From Cerrena zonata (taxonomy: Eukaryota; Basidiomycota; Agaricomycetes; Polyporales; Cerrenaceae), in NCBI GenBank assembly GCA_038087015.1, contig JASBNA010000012.1, positions 186,001 to 250,000 on the forward strand: 64,000 nucleotides of DNA, in the 5' to 3' direction. The position numbers were made by a program, and so were the translations under genes. A model generated the notes under the pieces. The model saw nothing but the letters and a program-made list of their open reading frames with translations. It ran no database searches and had not been told where the DNA came from. Positions 1 through 13,209 of the stretch are shown piece after piece; the stretch's first letter is position 1; each line of letters opens with the position of its first letter.

Positions 1-2040
1 ATGCACTTGTCGTAGAATGGTATGTCGAATTTCACGAATCTGAAAAGGGTGTGAATACTAGACACTTTCTATAGGACATGTTCGGTATCACCCGATGCAG
101 AGTTAGTCGACTGGTTAAAGAAACAAGGAGAATTATATTTCCACCCCGCCCCCACTCAGTATAGGGCCCCACGGACTCCTTCCCCGATGCAAACTTTCGA
201 TATCCAAGATTCTGACAGCAAACCGATATCCCTTATACCAGACAATGTCACTTCACATGAGTCTCTCGAGGCAGGTCCGTCTGCTAAGCGCAATCAAGAA
301 CAGCCTCATCCAGCAACCGGAACATTTTCGTTGTTACGTTCTCGACCTAGGGAAATTCAAGTTGAGCTAGACCCGGACAGTCTTTCTGCAATGGGGCCTC
401 TATTAAAGCTGGAGGAGAAGACTCAACAACTCCTAGTGCCTTTACCCCTCCCGTCTGCCGGCGGAATCCCAATAGCTACAGCAGTGTCATCTCCCTCTAG
501 AGAAAAAAGAGAACGATCTCCATCACCCGGCTTCCATCCCAGTCCTCTACGGCAGGGAACGTATCGTATTCCATACCTTCCGCCAGACTGTCAGATCAAT
601 CAACTTAACTATGAAGAAAACCGACAAAACTGGATGGCTAGGGAAAAGAAGAAAATGATAAATAAAGGTCTAACAATTCAAAATAGTATCTCAAGGTATA
701 GCTTTCAACATTCTAATTTATTCACTCATTGAATTCCTTGTTACTTGGCTTCTATTTTCGTAGCAATGATGGTTTGGTATTTGATTGGTGAGAATGAATT
801 TGTCTGATCACTTCTCAACGAGTTGTTGACACTTGTGCCATGAACTATACAGGACAAGCGAAGTTCCTCTTCTACCTGACACGCTTCTCCCGTGCTCTGA
901 TCAAGATTCCGAAGCTTCGTCCAGACCAGGCAATTCTAAACCTATCCCTATTTATTCGGCACCCAAACCTTCTACTTTCGACGACTCATATGAGGATCTG
1001 GGATTTACGAGAGGCTCTCCTCCGATAGATAACGAAAGCTTTTTTCTCAATGCACAAGTATCGAACGCACAGGTTATCTCACCCGTATCCCCTTCTGATC
1101 ATCGAACTTCTGGCAACCGCAATGATCGTCCAGCACCAGCAGTAACGCGATCAACGCCTTCTGACACTACCAAACCATCCGGTAGACACCTAGAAGACAT
1201 AGACCCTTCATTCACGATACTTCGCAGCTCATCCTCCGGTATACACTCACCCACCGATATCGACACCTCACGTGCAGCTGGATCGGACATTCAATCGTCT
1301 AGTAGCGGAATGGAATTCCGGAATGACTTGATTAATGACCGACATACACATGTGAAGCATCCCGATGAAGCTAGATTACCGAAAATTAATTCGGTGTCTG
1401 GCCCTGCCACGAATGGGAAGTCGTCGACGAATTCTCAGGCAATGTTGGATGACAGAGAGACCGGCAGTGGTAGTTTGCTGCCCAAGGAAAAATCGCCTTT
1501 GTTGGGTTCGTATTCCTTTGTCGATGTATTTGTGGAGAGAGTTGGCAAGTTCCTTGCGCAGTACGTGTTTTTGATCCGGTACCTTTGCGTCTATTCTGAC
1601 AGGGGAAATAACCCAGATATTTCACAAGCCTTGGACAAGGTAGGCTCATTCTCGATGCTGTCTACGCCGACGATGCAAAACTCTCGATCGAAGTCCCACC
1701 CGAGTTCTCCCAATACATGCCACATATCCCCTCCGGTGTCTGCTACGGACTACGAACTATCACTCCTGTCATGAATGCGTTCCCTTCTGTCCTCACGACC
1801 GCATTTCGAGATAGGTCTATTGATGAAAAGGTAACAGTCCTGAAGACGAAGGAAAAGAAGATTGCCCTTGAAGTTAGCTGCGGTATCGTTGCGTGCGATG
1901 TTCGAGCTCTGTTGGATTCGAGTGTCAAGAGTGAGCTGGATCTCGAGACGAAGGTGTGGATGGGTCATGAGTTTGTTTTAGACCCTTCATCGGATTCGTT
2001 GAAGATTATGTTCCATAAAATATCGCTTAAGTTTATTTGA
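1..2040 (+). CDS. Unrecognised protein, 5' end outside window
   Basis: The 3' part of a multi-exon gene. Exons that keep one frame are <1-19, 75-695, 764-787, 853-1560 and 1644-2040. All four introns are 55-83 bp and GT-AG, and the last exon ends in TGA at 2038-2040. The middle of the protein is rich in Ser, Pro and Thr and looks disordered. Two parts look folded: an N-terminal stretch containing ELVDWLKKQGELYFHP, and a C-terminal domain of about 150 residues with EVPPEFSQYMPHIPSG and a run of beta-like strands up to the end. I do not recognise the family. The gene converges on the chorismate mutase gene, with 167 bp between stop codons. Confidence 0.7.
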
Positions 2041-2207
2041 TACCTCGCCCATAGCCTTCTTTCGATAGGTATGCCATTCTAATGCCAATAAGCATGATTG
2101 AATGGAAAGAAAAAAGTATGTAGTGCATGCCGGGTATTATATGGCAAGTAAATATTTCTACAATTGCAAGAAAGTTCTGCATTGCTCGACACGTCGTTAT
2201 TGATGCG

Positions 2208-3318
2208 TTAATGAAGGCGGTTGAGGATCTACAAAGAAGATTAGGATTTGCGAAAGGAGGGGGAATGACGTATGAACTGACATATTGAACTTCTATGTCA
2301 GTGGTCACGTCAATAAGCTCTCTGAAGAGTTTGGAAGTGACGTTCTGTAAGCCATTCCCGAAACTTGGGGGCTCTGATGCTCCTGCCGTTACCCACGCAC
2401 TCGAAAATCCCGAGGCAGCCGTTGATGCTTGTTGCATAACAGCATCTTCCTGTGTGGTGTTTGTAAGAAGAACCCGGATATTGGTCGAATCCTTTGTTTT
2501 GATGAGGGAAGTGAAACCGGTAACGTTTGCGGCGTATTTGGACTCTGCGACAACTTTTCCAATAGAAGATCTAGGGATGGAAAGAAGATCAGAGACCTGA
2601 TGGTTTTCGAACTTCTAGATCACCCTCTCACCTGTGTGAGATGAGTTGAAGTAAAGTGGCATCCAGGTTAAACGTAGCATCTTCATTGAGAGTCGAGTTG
2701 TCCAAGTGGAAGAATGGTGATGTCTGGACGCTGAATAACGGAACCAGTTGTGTCAAGTAGAACTTGAATAATTTCTGGTTCTCAGTAAAACCGTCTTCGT
2801 GGAATGTTCCAGGAGTGAATGGCTTCGACTTCGATGTCACGTCGGGGGAGATTGGCGATAACGTGAACGGGTACTCCAATTTTCCGTATGAATACCTTCC
2901 ATCAGCCTGACCGATGGACTCCTGCGTTTTCAGGTACTGGAGAAGCTTTGCACCGTTGTTGGAGTAAAATGACAAAGGAGCGGCAATGTTGAAACGCTCC
3001 GTGAGCTTGCTATGTATAATTAGAAATGCTGATTAGTTCTCTATCTTGAGACGTAATGTGGTGGACATACCTTATGATGGGACCCTCTAGCTGGGAGAGA
3101 ATTGTCTTCGTGAAATGTAGGGGTTAGCTAGATATCTGAACAGTCATGCTATCCCTACTTACCCTGACTTGAATGAGAGTAGGCACGGGAAAGTTAGGGC
3201 GTTGCGTTGGATGATAGAACGAATCAGTGGCTTGAGTAGATTCCTCGCTTCGTGTAGTTGCACATAACGCAACTACAGCAAAGCACGCAACTGCGTACAG
3301 TCTGCAAAGGACCAACAT
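2208..3318 (-). CDS. Secreted chorismate mutase (AroQ, eukaryotic type)
   Basis: Predicted to convert chorismate to prephenate, the branch step to Phe and Tyr, but carrying a signal peptide. Five exons (minus strand: 3163-3318, 3071-3105, 2632-3009, 2282-2570, 2208-2228) total 879 nt, 292 aa, in frame. Residues 1 to about 22 (MLVLCRLYAVACFAVVALC) form a hydrophobic signal. Compared with yeast Aro7, R190 in SHRSSIGKVVAESKY matches Arg157, K201 matches Lys168, T279 matches Thr242 and E283 matches Glu246. The protein ends YILNRLH, like the yeast YLLRRL helix. The residue matching Arg16 is Q57 (ILSQLEG). The 61-bp intron at 2571-2631 splits the R190 codon; reading through it meets a stop, so the gene looks broken if that intron is missed. 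Secreted AroQ enzymes are known from fungi (Ustilago Cmu1); the role here is inference. Confidence 0.82.
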
Positions 3319-4219
3319 GATGATGACACAGGTACAACGCAAGACTCCCGTCAAGTCCGGTATATATGGCAACACCACACGGATAATCGGTGAATTCGGA
3401 CGATTGGACCCTGAGGGATGAGTTAAAATTACGCCAGAGAGCTGTCCGAAACGGGGCTCAAGTGATCAGGCACAGTCTACCAAGACACCTTAGCGAGGGA
3501 CACTGCTCAGTGTTGGCAAGGTATTGAAGTCGCTTCACTAAACCACCAGCCACGATGTCTATCGATGTGCCACTTGCGTAGGCGGCCTGTACCTGACTAA
3601 GATTGCCATTAAGTGGTGACGTTGTGTGGGATACGCAAGGGAGAACTCACGAGCAAGCAACTGATCACGGGTGGACAAAACTAGACTGGTGGCACCTCCT
3701 GCAGTGATCCACTTCCTCGCAAGACAAATGGGAAGGAAGGGAGAAATAGTCAGTTGAACTTTTTAGTTGAGCTGCTTGTTTGAAGGTAAGATCGTAGCTC
3801 AACATCCTCTTCTCATCACCAATCATCCTGACGCTGTCCGTGTGGAAGAGAAGCCGTCTGATCTATCGCTCACACTTGTCTCCGATTTGTGTCCGTTCTC
3901 TAAACGGCATCGGGATCACGGCAGTTAAGCCGAGATCTCTGAGAACTTACCTCAAATGGAAGTAGTTCTCATGATGGAGTGTTAAATCTCCGAGTGGTAT
4001 TGATTGCTACAGGACGGATGGGAGAGTTCTCAATGCACAAGTCAGAAGATGGATGCGCTTCGACGCAGTGAGACAGTGCGGGTTTCGTTCACGAGGTCAC
4101 GGTCGACAACCGACGTTGGTAACAGTGATTGGAGATTGACCTATTCAAGGCGTCACTGGGGAAATACTGACAGTGCAAGGTAATGATATTGACCACGGGA
4201 CGACAGAAACATGTGCATA
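3319..4219. other. Intergenic, no gene seen
   Basis: About 900 bp between the chorismate mutase start and the 3' end of the DUF6533 gene. It should hold the mutase promoter. I see no convincing coding exon, RNA gene or repeat. Confidence 0.5.
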
Positions 4220-6032
4220 CTATCGTTCATAAGACTCCCGATCGTCATCTTCATCGTCTTTAAACGGAGACATCTCTCGTCTCTGACGCACCGGTGGCTG
4301 TCGCGAGCTCCGCAGACCCCGTAGGTCGTGCATGGGATAACCGACATCTTCAGGGGCCATGAAGAAACTCGCGGGACCTTCAAAGCGTGCTTGAGATGAA
4401 GGTGCAGCGCCGAAAGTGCTGACCTGCTGGGAAGTAAAGCCATTGGGATTTGCTGCAGCTTCCCGCATGTGTAGCAGAACACGGGTAGATAGGATAGAAT
4501 GCATGACCCGTTGGAGACTGCGTAGAGAGATCGTGTGTAAGATATAGTGATGAAACAAGGGTCAAACTGGACCTACGCGCTGAGAAGGGTAGTGTAGCCG
4601 CGCTGATGTGTCGCAAGTAGATCAGAAAGAGGTTTAGACTCGACTGGAGATATCATAGCTCACCGGCGCGGTTAGAAGTACAACAACATTGCAGATTGAT
4701 AGAACTACCCGAACAACTGAGTTCTTAACTCGGTCTGCAGCACGTAAAGCACTTACTGCATAAATAAAAATAGTTCATTATGCCTTGGAAAGAGAGTACA
4801 TTAGTCAATGTTGCATGGAACGACCATGAAAAGAATCGTACCATCTCGATAAATGACCTTAATCAGTGAGGTTTTTTGATACCGGGCTAGAGAGAAGGTA
4901 TTATGGTTCGAAGAATACACATAGGGCCAGTGAAAAGACGAACCATGTGGAGCAAATCGTATCAGCGTTAATACCAGGATTACTAGGGATAAGCGGTCAG
5001 CCAGTTTGCTTTGTCGTAATATATAGAGAACTCTAGCTCACAAGTTTCGAAAGATGAGATGATAATAAAAACAATGAAAAGAATGTTTTTCTGCGTTTTC
5101 AAGAAGCAGCCAGCCAGATCCGGTTCGGGGGGGGTGGTGACTGGAATGGGATGTAAGTGGGAAACGAGGGTGACGGACGTTGAATAATAGATACTCACAG
5201 ACGAGGGAGTTCAACGACTCTTGCAGGAAAAAGAACACCGGTATCCAGAAGCAGACTAGTCCACAAACTAGCCCGATACCAACATATTTATTCCGATGCC
5301 ACAATACCCAGGTGCGCATGGCAAGGATGCTCTCTGCAATAAATGTACCAGGTCCCGAGTTGATATCCTAAAACGAGTGTTCGAAACCGATTTTAGGACA
5401 CTCAGAAGAAGGCCAACATACCTATTGTCTTGAATATCACGTCACATTTCTCGGGACTCATGACAGCGAACTGATCTACAGCAGCAGACGAGTCAGAAAC
5501 TTGCGGACTAGTTGGAAATTGAGCTCAGAACATACGGTATAACACCAAGGCTGTCTCTTCGAAGACGGGGTATCTTGTAAGGAAGAACAGAACCTTCCCA
5601 AGTGATATGTGTGAATTCCACACATATTTGACTTCTCTCGGAAATGTGAGGCAATAATCATAGGCCTAGGATATAATTCAGTCAGGTTCAAACACTACAG
5701 GAGATGTCAGCTTACCAAAACGGCAGCAGCCACCACTAATAAGATAATCTTATGTTAGTATTGCATTCTCGGCGGTGCGGAGGCAAGCTACTGACAATCC
5801 AGGTACTGAGGCCGGACAACGTCAATCAATTGAGCCACATATTCGAATATAGCACTCACTGTCACATTCTGCTTGATCAATGCCGAATGGGCGAAGGACG
5901 ACATCGATATGCAAAAGGTGCACGTGTATACACTAGTCCGTATATGTCCTCTCGAGGGAAAGCAAAACAAATGAGAGGGCTAGTCCTAGGGTGACTTACA
6001 TTGAGAGCGCAAAGCGAGGAAAGTTTGGACAT
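4220..6032 (-). CDS. DUF6533 multi-pass membrane protein
   Basis: A member of the large Agaricomycete DUF6533 family of putative plasma-membrane proteins of unknown function. The start is MSKLSSLCALN at 6032, followed by several very small exons. The family signature YDYCLTFPREVKYVW is encoded near 5,630-5,670, followed by NSHISLGKVLFFLTRYP. Another transmembrane segment follows RTWVLWHRNKYVG (near 5,300). The usual C-terminal helix RVMHSILSTRVLLHMREAA lies at about 4,450-4,510, ahead of a charged tail ending DDDRESYER. The exon pattern is complex and only partly resolved. The gene appears intact. The function is unknown for the family. Confidence 0.8.
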
Positions 6033-6914
6033 GTGGATTATGTGGGGTATATATCCCCTTGCATCGTCCTACTGATGGTACGCCCCGTAAACGTTTATTT
6101 TACTAGAATTGGCCGGCCTTGCGTCGTTCTGCGCGACTGCTGATGCATGCCGATGCGCTTGGGAACTTTCTGAGTGGGAACGGACAAAAGCGAGCCAACC
6201 CTTTGCCACATTTGCCATAAGGTTTTCGATAGACGCTCAGGACCCCCGGAAACAGACAGCCTGCAGCATAAAGTTGATCTGTTGATTGGTTTTAGGTCCT
6301 TCTTCGACGGTATGATGGTTGTATGCATCCCTTTTAAGAAGGACTTTAAAAAGGACCTTGAGGCGTGCCTAGGAAATTACTCCTCCAAAGACTTGTTTTA
6401 TTAGTATAGAGGGTAAGTATCTTTAGAATTGCAGCGACTCGGAGGGTACAGTAATCATTGAACTTTACCGACGGGGGTACCGGGTTCCGTAAGTTCACAG
6501 CAACGTACTAGGAGGTAACCAACCAAATACGTACTCACCAAAAAGGAATACACATGCAACACCTCGCTAGAAGTGCATTTTCAAGTCCGGCGTATGAACA
6601 AGTGACAGAAGTCCCATGAGCACACGGCGATAGACGTTTGTGAGATCTGGTATGAATCCGAGCCTTCATCGGTTGGAATGATGGAATTAGGAGAACGCCC
6701 GGACAGCCTTGCAACTACGGTTTGAATGGTGAACGACCATATAGTAGGGGATTGTATTGTCTCCCAACAGTTTCATCATGATCTCAGAACTGACATCAAT
6801 CCACTTTGTCTGGGATTAAGCATGGTTCAAAGAAGAAACCGTACCCAGAGCTATCAGTCTTGACGTATGCGTGTGGTCGGCTAGAAGACAACGTAAAACA
6901 AATTCGCATTGGAG
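6033..6914. other. Intergenic between DUF6533 gene and transposon
   Basis: About 880 bp. A 76-codon reading frame at 6174-6404 (+) with a CHICHKVF motif is the longest, but nothing supports it as a gene. The segment ends at the left target duplication of the transposon. Confidence 0.45.
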
Positions 6915-6923
6915 GAGTACAAG

Positions 6924-7261
6924 CAGGCTCCTGAACCAGGCTCTCTGTCTCGAGGAGGGGACTTGGTCTGAGTAGACGTAGCAATTCAATATATATGAAC
7001 TTTGAACCCATTACATAAGCATATCCTTTTTTGTTAATTTTAAACGCCCTAACTTCTCCCCTCCTCTCGACAGAGAGGCTGGCATAAAAGAAAGACGCGC
7101 ACCGTCGGCAGGGCGGCATCATATGTTTTCTGCCCATTTCTCCAAGGGGCGGCACTCAATTTCGTCGCGTCGCAACGACCGGCGTGTTCGTCACAGCGCA
7201 CAGCACAATGATCGCGACCGTCACAAACGCGATCCAAGACGCGCCCGTAAAGACTCGGATA
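6924..7261 (+). repeat. Left terminal inverted repeat of transposon
   Basis: 338 bp beginning CAGGCTCCTGAACCAGG. It is the reverse complement of 15461-15798: paired coordinates sum to 22,722 throughout with no gap, and I found no mismatch by eye. The outer end holds short repeats of CAGGCTC, and near 7,060-7,075 there is a small palindrome around CTCTCGACAGAGAG. Open frames inside it appear in both copies only because the repeat is duplicated. Confidence 0.93.
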
Positions 7262-7336
7262 CAGAACTTACAGTTTAGTCTGCATCCTAAGTACACGGAG
7301 TACTGCAGTACTTACCCCTTCCTCATAATTTATCCT

Positions 7337-10003
7337 ATGGCTTCGTCTGTTCGTACTTGGTCTATTGAAGATATACGAAACCTTGTAACAAAAAGGTTCA
7401 ATAAACGAGCTTGCTGGTTTCAAATACGAGTTGCACTTGCCTTGCGGTCCGGTAAAGATGTTGTTGGAATTGCTGCAACAGGGTCTGGAAAGACACTTTC
7501 ATTTTGGATACCGTTGTTGATGTCACTTGAAGAGGGCCGTGATTCAATGGTGGTAGTGGTCACCCCACTCAATCTTCTTGGAAGAAAGACAGTTGAGGAG
7601 TTGTCTGGTGTCGGAGTTAAAGCTGTGGCAGTTGACTCGAAGTCAGCAAACACGAAGCTATTTGATGTGAGAAATGATTTGCTGTATAAACGAAAAGTGC
7701 TAAACATGAAACAGTCCATTGAAAATGGAAACTACAATGTTGTAGTAGTCAATCCGGAGGTGCTGATGAACAACAAAGGCGATTTTGATAAACTGTGGAA
7801 GAAGCCGACGGTCGCTGCTCGCCTACTCCACTTCATCTTTGACGAGGGCCATTGCGTGAAAGAATGGGCTACATTTCGTGGTCAGTATAACGATGTTGGT
7901 ATACTTCGACATCTCCTGCCGGACGTACCTGTCTATGTTGCATCTGCAACATTACCGCCCCCGATTCTCGACAAAGTTTCGTGTACACTCGAACTCCGAC
8001 CTGGTAATACCGAGATTATACACCAGTCAAATGACCGGCCCAACGTTCACCTCACTGTTCGACCCCTTAGACATGCTGCGAAAACGTTCGAGGATTTAGC
8101 ATTCTTGCTCCCACCAAATCTCAATGAGGCTAGTACCGCTCCACCAAAATTTCTCGTATTCTTTGATAATATCAAAGAGGCAGAGGCGGCAACGGAATAT
8201 CTGAGGAGTAGGCTCCCATCTGTATTGAAGGACAAGATCAAATGGTTTCATTCGATCATGACTCCAGAGTATCGAGACGAAGAATTTGAGGACTTACGAA
8301 ATGGCACAACATGGGGTCTATGTGTAACGGATGCATTTGGTATGGTGAGAGTGATGATCGAAGGTTTTCCTGATAAACGAACTTCATTGAGGGTAATTGC
8401 AACAGGGTCTCGACTTACCGGACATCGACATTGTTGTCCAATGGAAGACGAAAATCACGCTTTGCAGTTTATGGCAACGTTTTGGACGTGCGGCAAGGGG
8501 TGCGGATAGAACGGCGATAGCTATTCTTCTCGTTGAAGGAAAACACCTAGATGAAAAGCGAGCACAGGCAGCACAACGCGCAGAAAAGAGAAAACTTACA
8601 GCAGCAAAGCGCAAAGCGCAAAAGCAAGCTGGTCCTCCTAGCAAACGATCTGTGTCTTCCTCTGGTGCCCCCGCTGTAACAAACACACTTCCCCCCCACG
8701 CAAGTGACCATGAACTTGACAGTTCCGAGAGTGAAGATGAAGATGTCGATAATCCAAGGAGTGTTGACTGCAGCAGCATTGACCGAGAGAGACGGCGCAT
8801 CGGCTACCATGCCCAGGATCGAGACTCGGACACGCCGCGTGCGTTCCCTTCACAAGCTATAAAGCCTAAACAAGTGGTGGTAGTTGGAGGTCCCATTGAT
8901 GATTTGATAAATGCCGGTACAAGAGAGGGACTGGGGTGTAGAAGAAAGGTGATTGAGATATACTTCGAGAACGATAAGATCGGTAAGTTCAGCGCTGTTC
9001 AGTGTCGGTTATACGCGCAATGATTCTCACGCATACAACTCTATAGCAGGCAATACTGACCATCTTCTATGCGATACCAGTGTCAGTACTGGTTGCCTAC
9101 GCTGTAGCCCGAAGCCTACAACTGTTTGTTGTGATCTTTGTACCCCCAACGCATTCATACATCTATTCCCCTCATCGGATACTATCACCAAGTCTCGTAC
9201 CGCTCAAAAATCTCGCATTCCGCCTTATACAATGGATAGCAAGGACATGCAGTGCCGAGATGCTCTAGATCATTGGCGAGGGAAGGCTGCCCTCGAATTA
9301 TTGGGGGAATTTATTGTGGAAGAATATGGCGACATCGCCTTTATGTCAGATGAGATCCTTCAACGCATCGTTGACTGTATACACTTCGGCAAGACTCTGA
9401 CACTCGATACTCTCAAGAAGGAAACTGGGTGGCGAAACAACCTTATACAACAGTATGGACAGTCTCTACTCGATGCTGTTCGTGACTACCTTCCTTCCCC
9501 TTCACAAACTGCCACTGGCTCTGTCAGTGGATCTAGTGCCTTGGAGGTAGTACCCCAGACCCATGACACTGTTGGAGGATTGGGGGTTTCTTCTGCAGGC
9601 CGAGGAAAGCGAAAAACTGGAACGTGCTCTATGTGTGGGCAAACGGGGCATAATAGTACGTCATTGTTCTTTCGTTCTCGACGTGAGCGTGAGCTAACCT
9701 TTGCTTTTAGAGTCAAACAGGAACTGTCTGGCACGTCAACGAGCACAAACAACAGCTATACGAGCAGATATGCAAACCCCATTGTTGTCGGAGCCCTCTG
9801 GTTCAAACTCTCCGTCTGTATCTACTATCCCCTTTCGGCATTCACCTCTATCCCTCAATTCCCCTGTCTCCAGACTACCATCCCCTTCACCTTCCACTCA
9901 CACCTCTGGCGTTCGATTTCATCATTCACCGCTCTCAGCAGGATACCCGAATACAACTCATGCAAACATTTTTGAGAATGGATCCGAATACTACACACCC
10001 TAG
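7337..10003 (+). CDS. RecQ-like DNA helicase of the transposon
   Basis: Predicted ATP-dependent 3'-5' DNA helicase. Exons 7337-8344, 8406-8982, 9047-9655 and 9711-10003 give 828 aa with no break. Helicase motifs in order: a Q-motif-like CWFQIRVAL (26-34), Walker A ATGSGKT (47-53), a DEGH box in FIFDEGHCVKEW, SATLPPP, then, across intron 1, GLDLPDIDIVVQW and QRFGRAARG. A Lys/Arg-rich and Ser-rich linker follows, then a Cys cluster (CLRCSPKPTTVCCDLC) and a C-terminal CCHC-type knuckle (CSMCGQTGHNKSNRNC) that forms only after intron 3 is removed. I chose the ATG at 7337 because an in-frame ATG at 7184 lies inside the terminal repeat. Homologues are common in basidiomycete mobile elements. Confidence 0.88.
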
Positions 10004-12150
10004 TAAGTTATTCTATCATTAGATCTAATTCATCCTCAACTTCACGCTCATTATTGGCGTCATCTAGATCACCTTCGATCGGCTCGATTGTGTCGATGTC
10101 TACATTTACCAAGATATGCATCCCCTGCGCCATAATATCAGGAACAACATACCTTCCCTTCCGCCCTGGGATATAGGCCGATGCTTTGTTTAACTCCATG
10201 TACCTCCGAAGTACTTCGAATGTTTTTTCCATATCCGGCGATGAATGTCGCGTCCCTTTACGTTTCACTTCAAACATGTCGTTGAGTTGCTCTCGGATAT
10301 TCTTGTATACCTGGATAAGTGGTGATTCCTTGATAATGTGGTCCTTCTGATAATTGGAATTGTCGGGTCCATTAATTGTCTATGGATTATGTGAGATAGA
10401 GCTAATCAGATAGTATCTGACCACTTGCTTTTGTGAACAGATTATCATGCTCTTGTAGCCAATCATTCGCTCGGAGCTTTCCTGCCTCCCCAGTAGGATT
10501 ACACAGGATGTTCATCCGGATAGCTTTCCTAGGTTTGGATATGAGCCCTAATTAATGTTTAATATACACTGATAACCTTACTTTAGACCGTCTGGGTACA
10601 CGAAGTGCACATTATGCAGGTATTTTATCATATGAGATGCATATTTATGCTTCCCACAGCCTCGGAAGATAAAAACCCAAGGCATAAAGCAATCCTCCAC
10701 TCGACCGATGTCACCAACGTTCATCGCGTAAGTAATCTCTTCGTATAGAAGAAAGTAGCGCTGACGAAGAAGTAGATTCTCTCTCTCTATGTCGCGTTCA
10801 TTCTGTGGTTGCTTTCGAAGCTTGTTGAGGTTACTGCCAGCTACCTGCCCGGCAGCAAGCTCGTTTGCAAGTTTCTTCAATGTTTCCCAACTAGGATTTG
10901 ATTCCGCGAACTCCTGCAAGTTCTGATACCCACCCGGGAGCTTTACAACCTTGTCTCTCCAAAAGTCCAGTCGTGAGGCAATCCCTACATGCTGAATGAT
11001 TTCATGCATTCGCCGGAAACCTGGGTCATTTTGAAACTTCCCCGTCTCCCTCGGACGTATCTGTCCAACATGGCGAAATAGTGAGTTCGGATCATCATGA
11101 CTGGCTTTTGGTTGAATTAAAATTCTCCACAGAGCATCGGCGCAGGCCATCTTCAAATGAAACAGGCCAAGAACAAAAATAACCATTTGAAATCGTCGGA
11201 GTGGTGTCCCCTCAAGTGATCGTGAGTGTGCGAGACTTTCGAGCCGCTCCCCGGTTCCAAGATCACCATGCACAAGTATTATTGTATTTCCTATAGGCTG
11301 AACGTGATTCTGGCCATCTTCCGTTGGATCGCCTATACCAGCTTGTCGAAAGAGATCGGTGAGCACATCTCCATTCCCACCTACTGTAGATGGATTTATA
11401 TCCATTGCTCAGACAGGAATTTGACGTGTTTTGACTAGGGGAATCTGTTCAATCACTTCTGGTTTACCAAGTTCTCGCCGGAACTTGCGAAAATAACCAG
11501 GGCCGTGATGAACAAGAGTGTAGAGAATCACCCAGGCATTGAATCTTGTGCGACGTAATAGCCCCGATGGGTGACGTTCACGTTCCTCGTGTATCCGCAT
11601 CAGCTTGTAAACATCGGGATTTGGCGGTAAGTCATCCGGAATTGCATATGGATTGAGCTTTGATTTCTTCCACAGCTCATCCGAACATTGCAAATCATCG
11701 AGCGTGATACCATGCTCGAGAGGTATGAGCATACCGGCGGTAATATGTATAAGAGTACTATTGGGGTTTTCGGCTGTCGGAACAAGTCGTTTGATATCTG
11801 CATCTAGGTTATCAAAGACGAAACTTGTAAGGAGTGTCGTCAGGAAAAAACCCCCCATCTAACCAGGACAAAATTAGTCCTAGATCCTGCTAACCAGACA
11901 CATCAATAATAATCGCATAATGGTCAGTGATAATTTATAGCTAATCAGGACTGAATTAGCCCTAGATCCCTTGCTAATTCCATTCTGGATTACTTCATAG
12001 ACATGTTCTGACTGATTGCTAGCTCAGCCCTAATTTGCTTTCTAATCTCTTTCTAGTTGACCATATTGCTTGAATTTCAGTATTTTTGTATTCAAAATGT
12101 TTGTCTCAAGTCAACAGCAAGGCTATATAGAATTCTAACCTATTTAAACT

Positions 12151-12640
12151 ATGATACATGCATTGGAAGATAATACAGAAGCTAGAAATGGTGTGGACAA
12201 TATCAATATCAGACTCAGTCAGGATCACCCTCAATGGCAGTACCAACATCAACACAAGAGGGTAGAGACATACATCATTGGTGTCCACAGTACACAGGCA
12301 AGGGCATGTTTGGTGATCTCAAACTTGTGTTTGGGGAAGACTACAGCAAAATTGTCAGTGTCAAGACTCATCTCATCAAGCAAGTGGAACCCCAGAGCCA
12401 GGGTACATACCATACCAACACCAACATGTCATTCAGCTTCATTGATGATCACAAGCTGGAGGAGACCGGTGAGCTTGAAACCGTTACTGGCACCCTCAAG
12501 GTCCATCGACCTCTTCATAGGCAACAGCAAGGGGGCCGCAGGCAGTGAACTTGTTGACATCAGCCTCAAGACGATTCTTGTGTTCCTCAGATGTGCTGTG
12601 TGTAGACTTCGACGGCAAGAGAAGTTATAGCCTCCCAAAG
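12151..12640 (+). other. Open frames inside nested element, function unknown
   Basis: Two overlapping frames are open here. One, starting at 12234, includes KGMFGDLKLVFGEDYSKIV and KLEETGELETVTGTLKVH, which reads like an ordinary globular protein fragment. A following stretch near 12,682 begins MSTTSVHSAFKWKHNG. They could be pieces of a host gene picked up by the element. I do not recognise the source. Confidence 0.3.
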
Positions 12641-13209
12641 CAAGAGAGGCGCCACAACCACAGAGAGTGAGATCAAGTCAAAATGTCGACGACCTCAGTC
12701 CATTCCGCCTTCAAGTGGAAGCACAACGGAGTAGTATCCTAGAGAATTAATAGCGTGTGAGTTGAGTACAGCAGAGAAGAGTTTGAACACACCAATCAAA
12801 ATCAACCCAACCATACGCCCAAGACCAATACTGCCCACCAAAGAGAGATAACGAAGAGTAAGAGGAAAGAAGTCGAAGTCGACCAAGCATGAGTTGGACA
12901 CGTAGGCTTGATCGTGCTTAGCGCCCAGTCACCTGATAGGTTAACACGCGGTTACACCCCTACGATGGCAGGACATGCTCATAGTGACTGACACGATAGG
13001 GGACCCAGGTGAGTTGCCGACCGTTTTGCAAGATTACTCACCTTGTACTCGTCATAACAGCCTCTTCTTTGGTGCGTTTGAATTCTACTGAGCAGGGCTC
13101 TCTGACGGCATCACTCGCGCTCCGTTTGACCGAGTATGTAGCTGTTGACGTCGTGGTGAAGTTCCCGGGAATCATTGGGGCTGCACCCAGGCTAATGGGA
13201 CCATTTCTT

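Noticed and set aside
2571..2640. Apparent stop and frameshift in the chorismate mutase gene
   Set aside because: A 61-bp GT-AG intron (2571-2631) removes them and restores SHRSSIGKVVAESKY; total length is a multiple of 3.
7049..7237. Open frame of 62 codons repeated identically at 15485-15673
   Set aside because: It is part of the terminal inverted repeat; identity comes from the repeat, not coding constraint.
7184..7336. Earlier ATG for the helicase at 7184
   Set aside because: It would place the N-terminus inside the terminal repeat with low-complexity sequence; MASSVRTWSIEDI at 7337 begins just ahead of the conserved domain.
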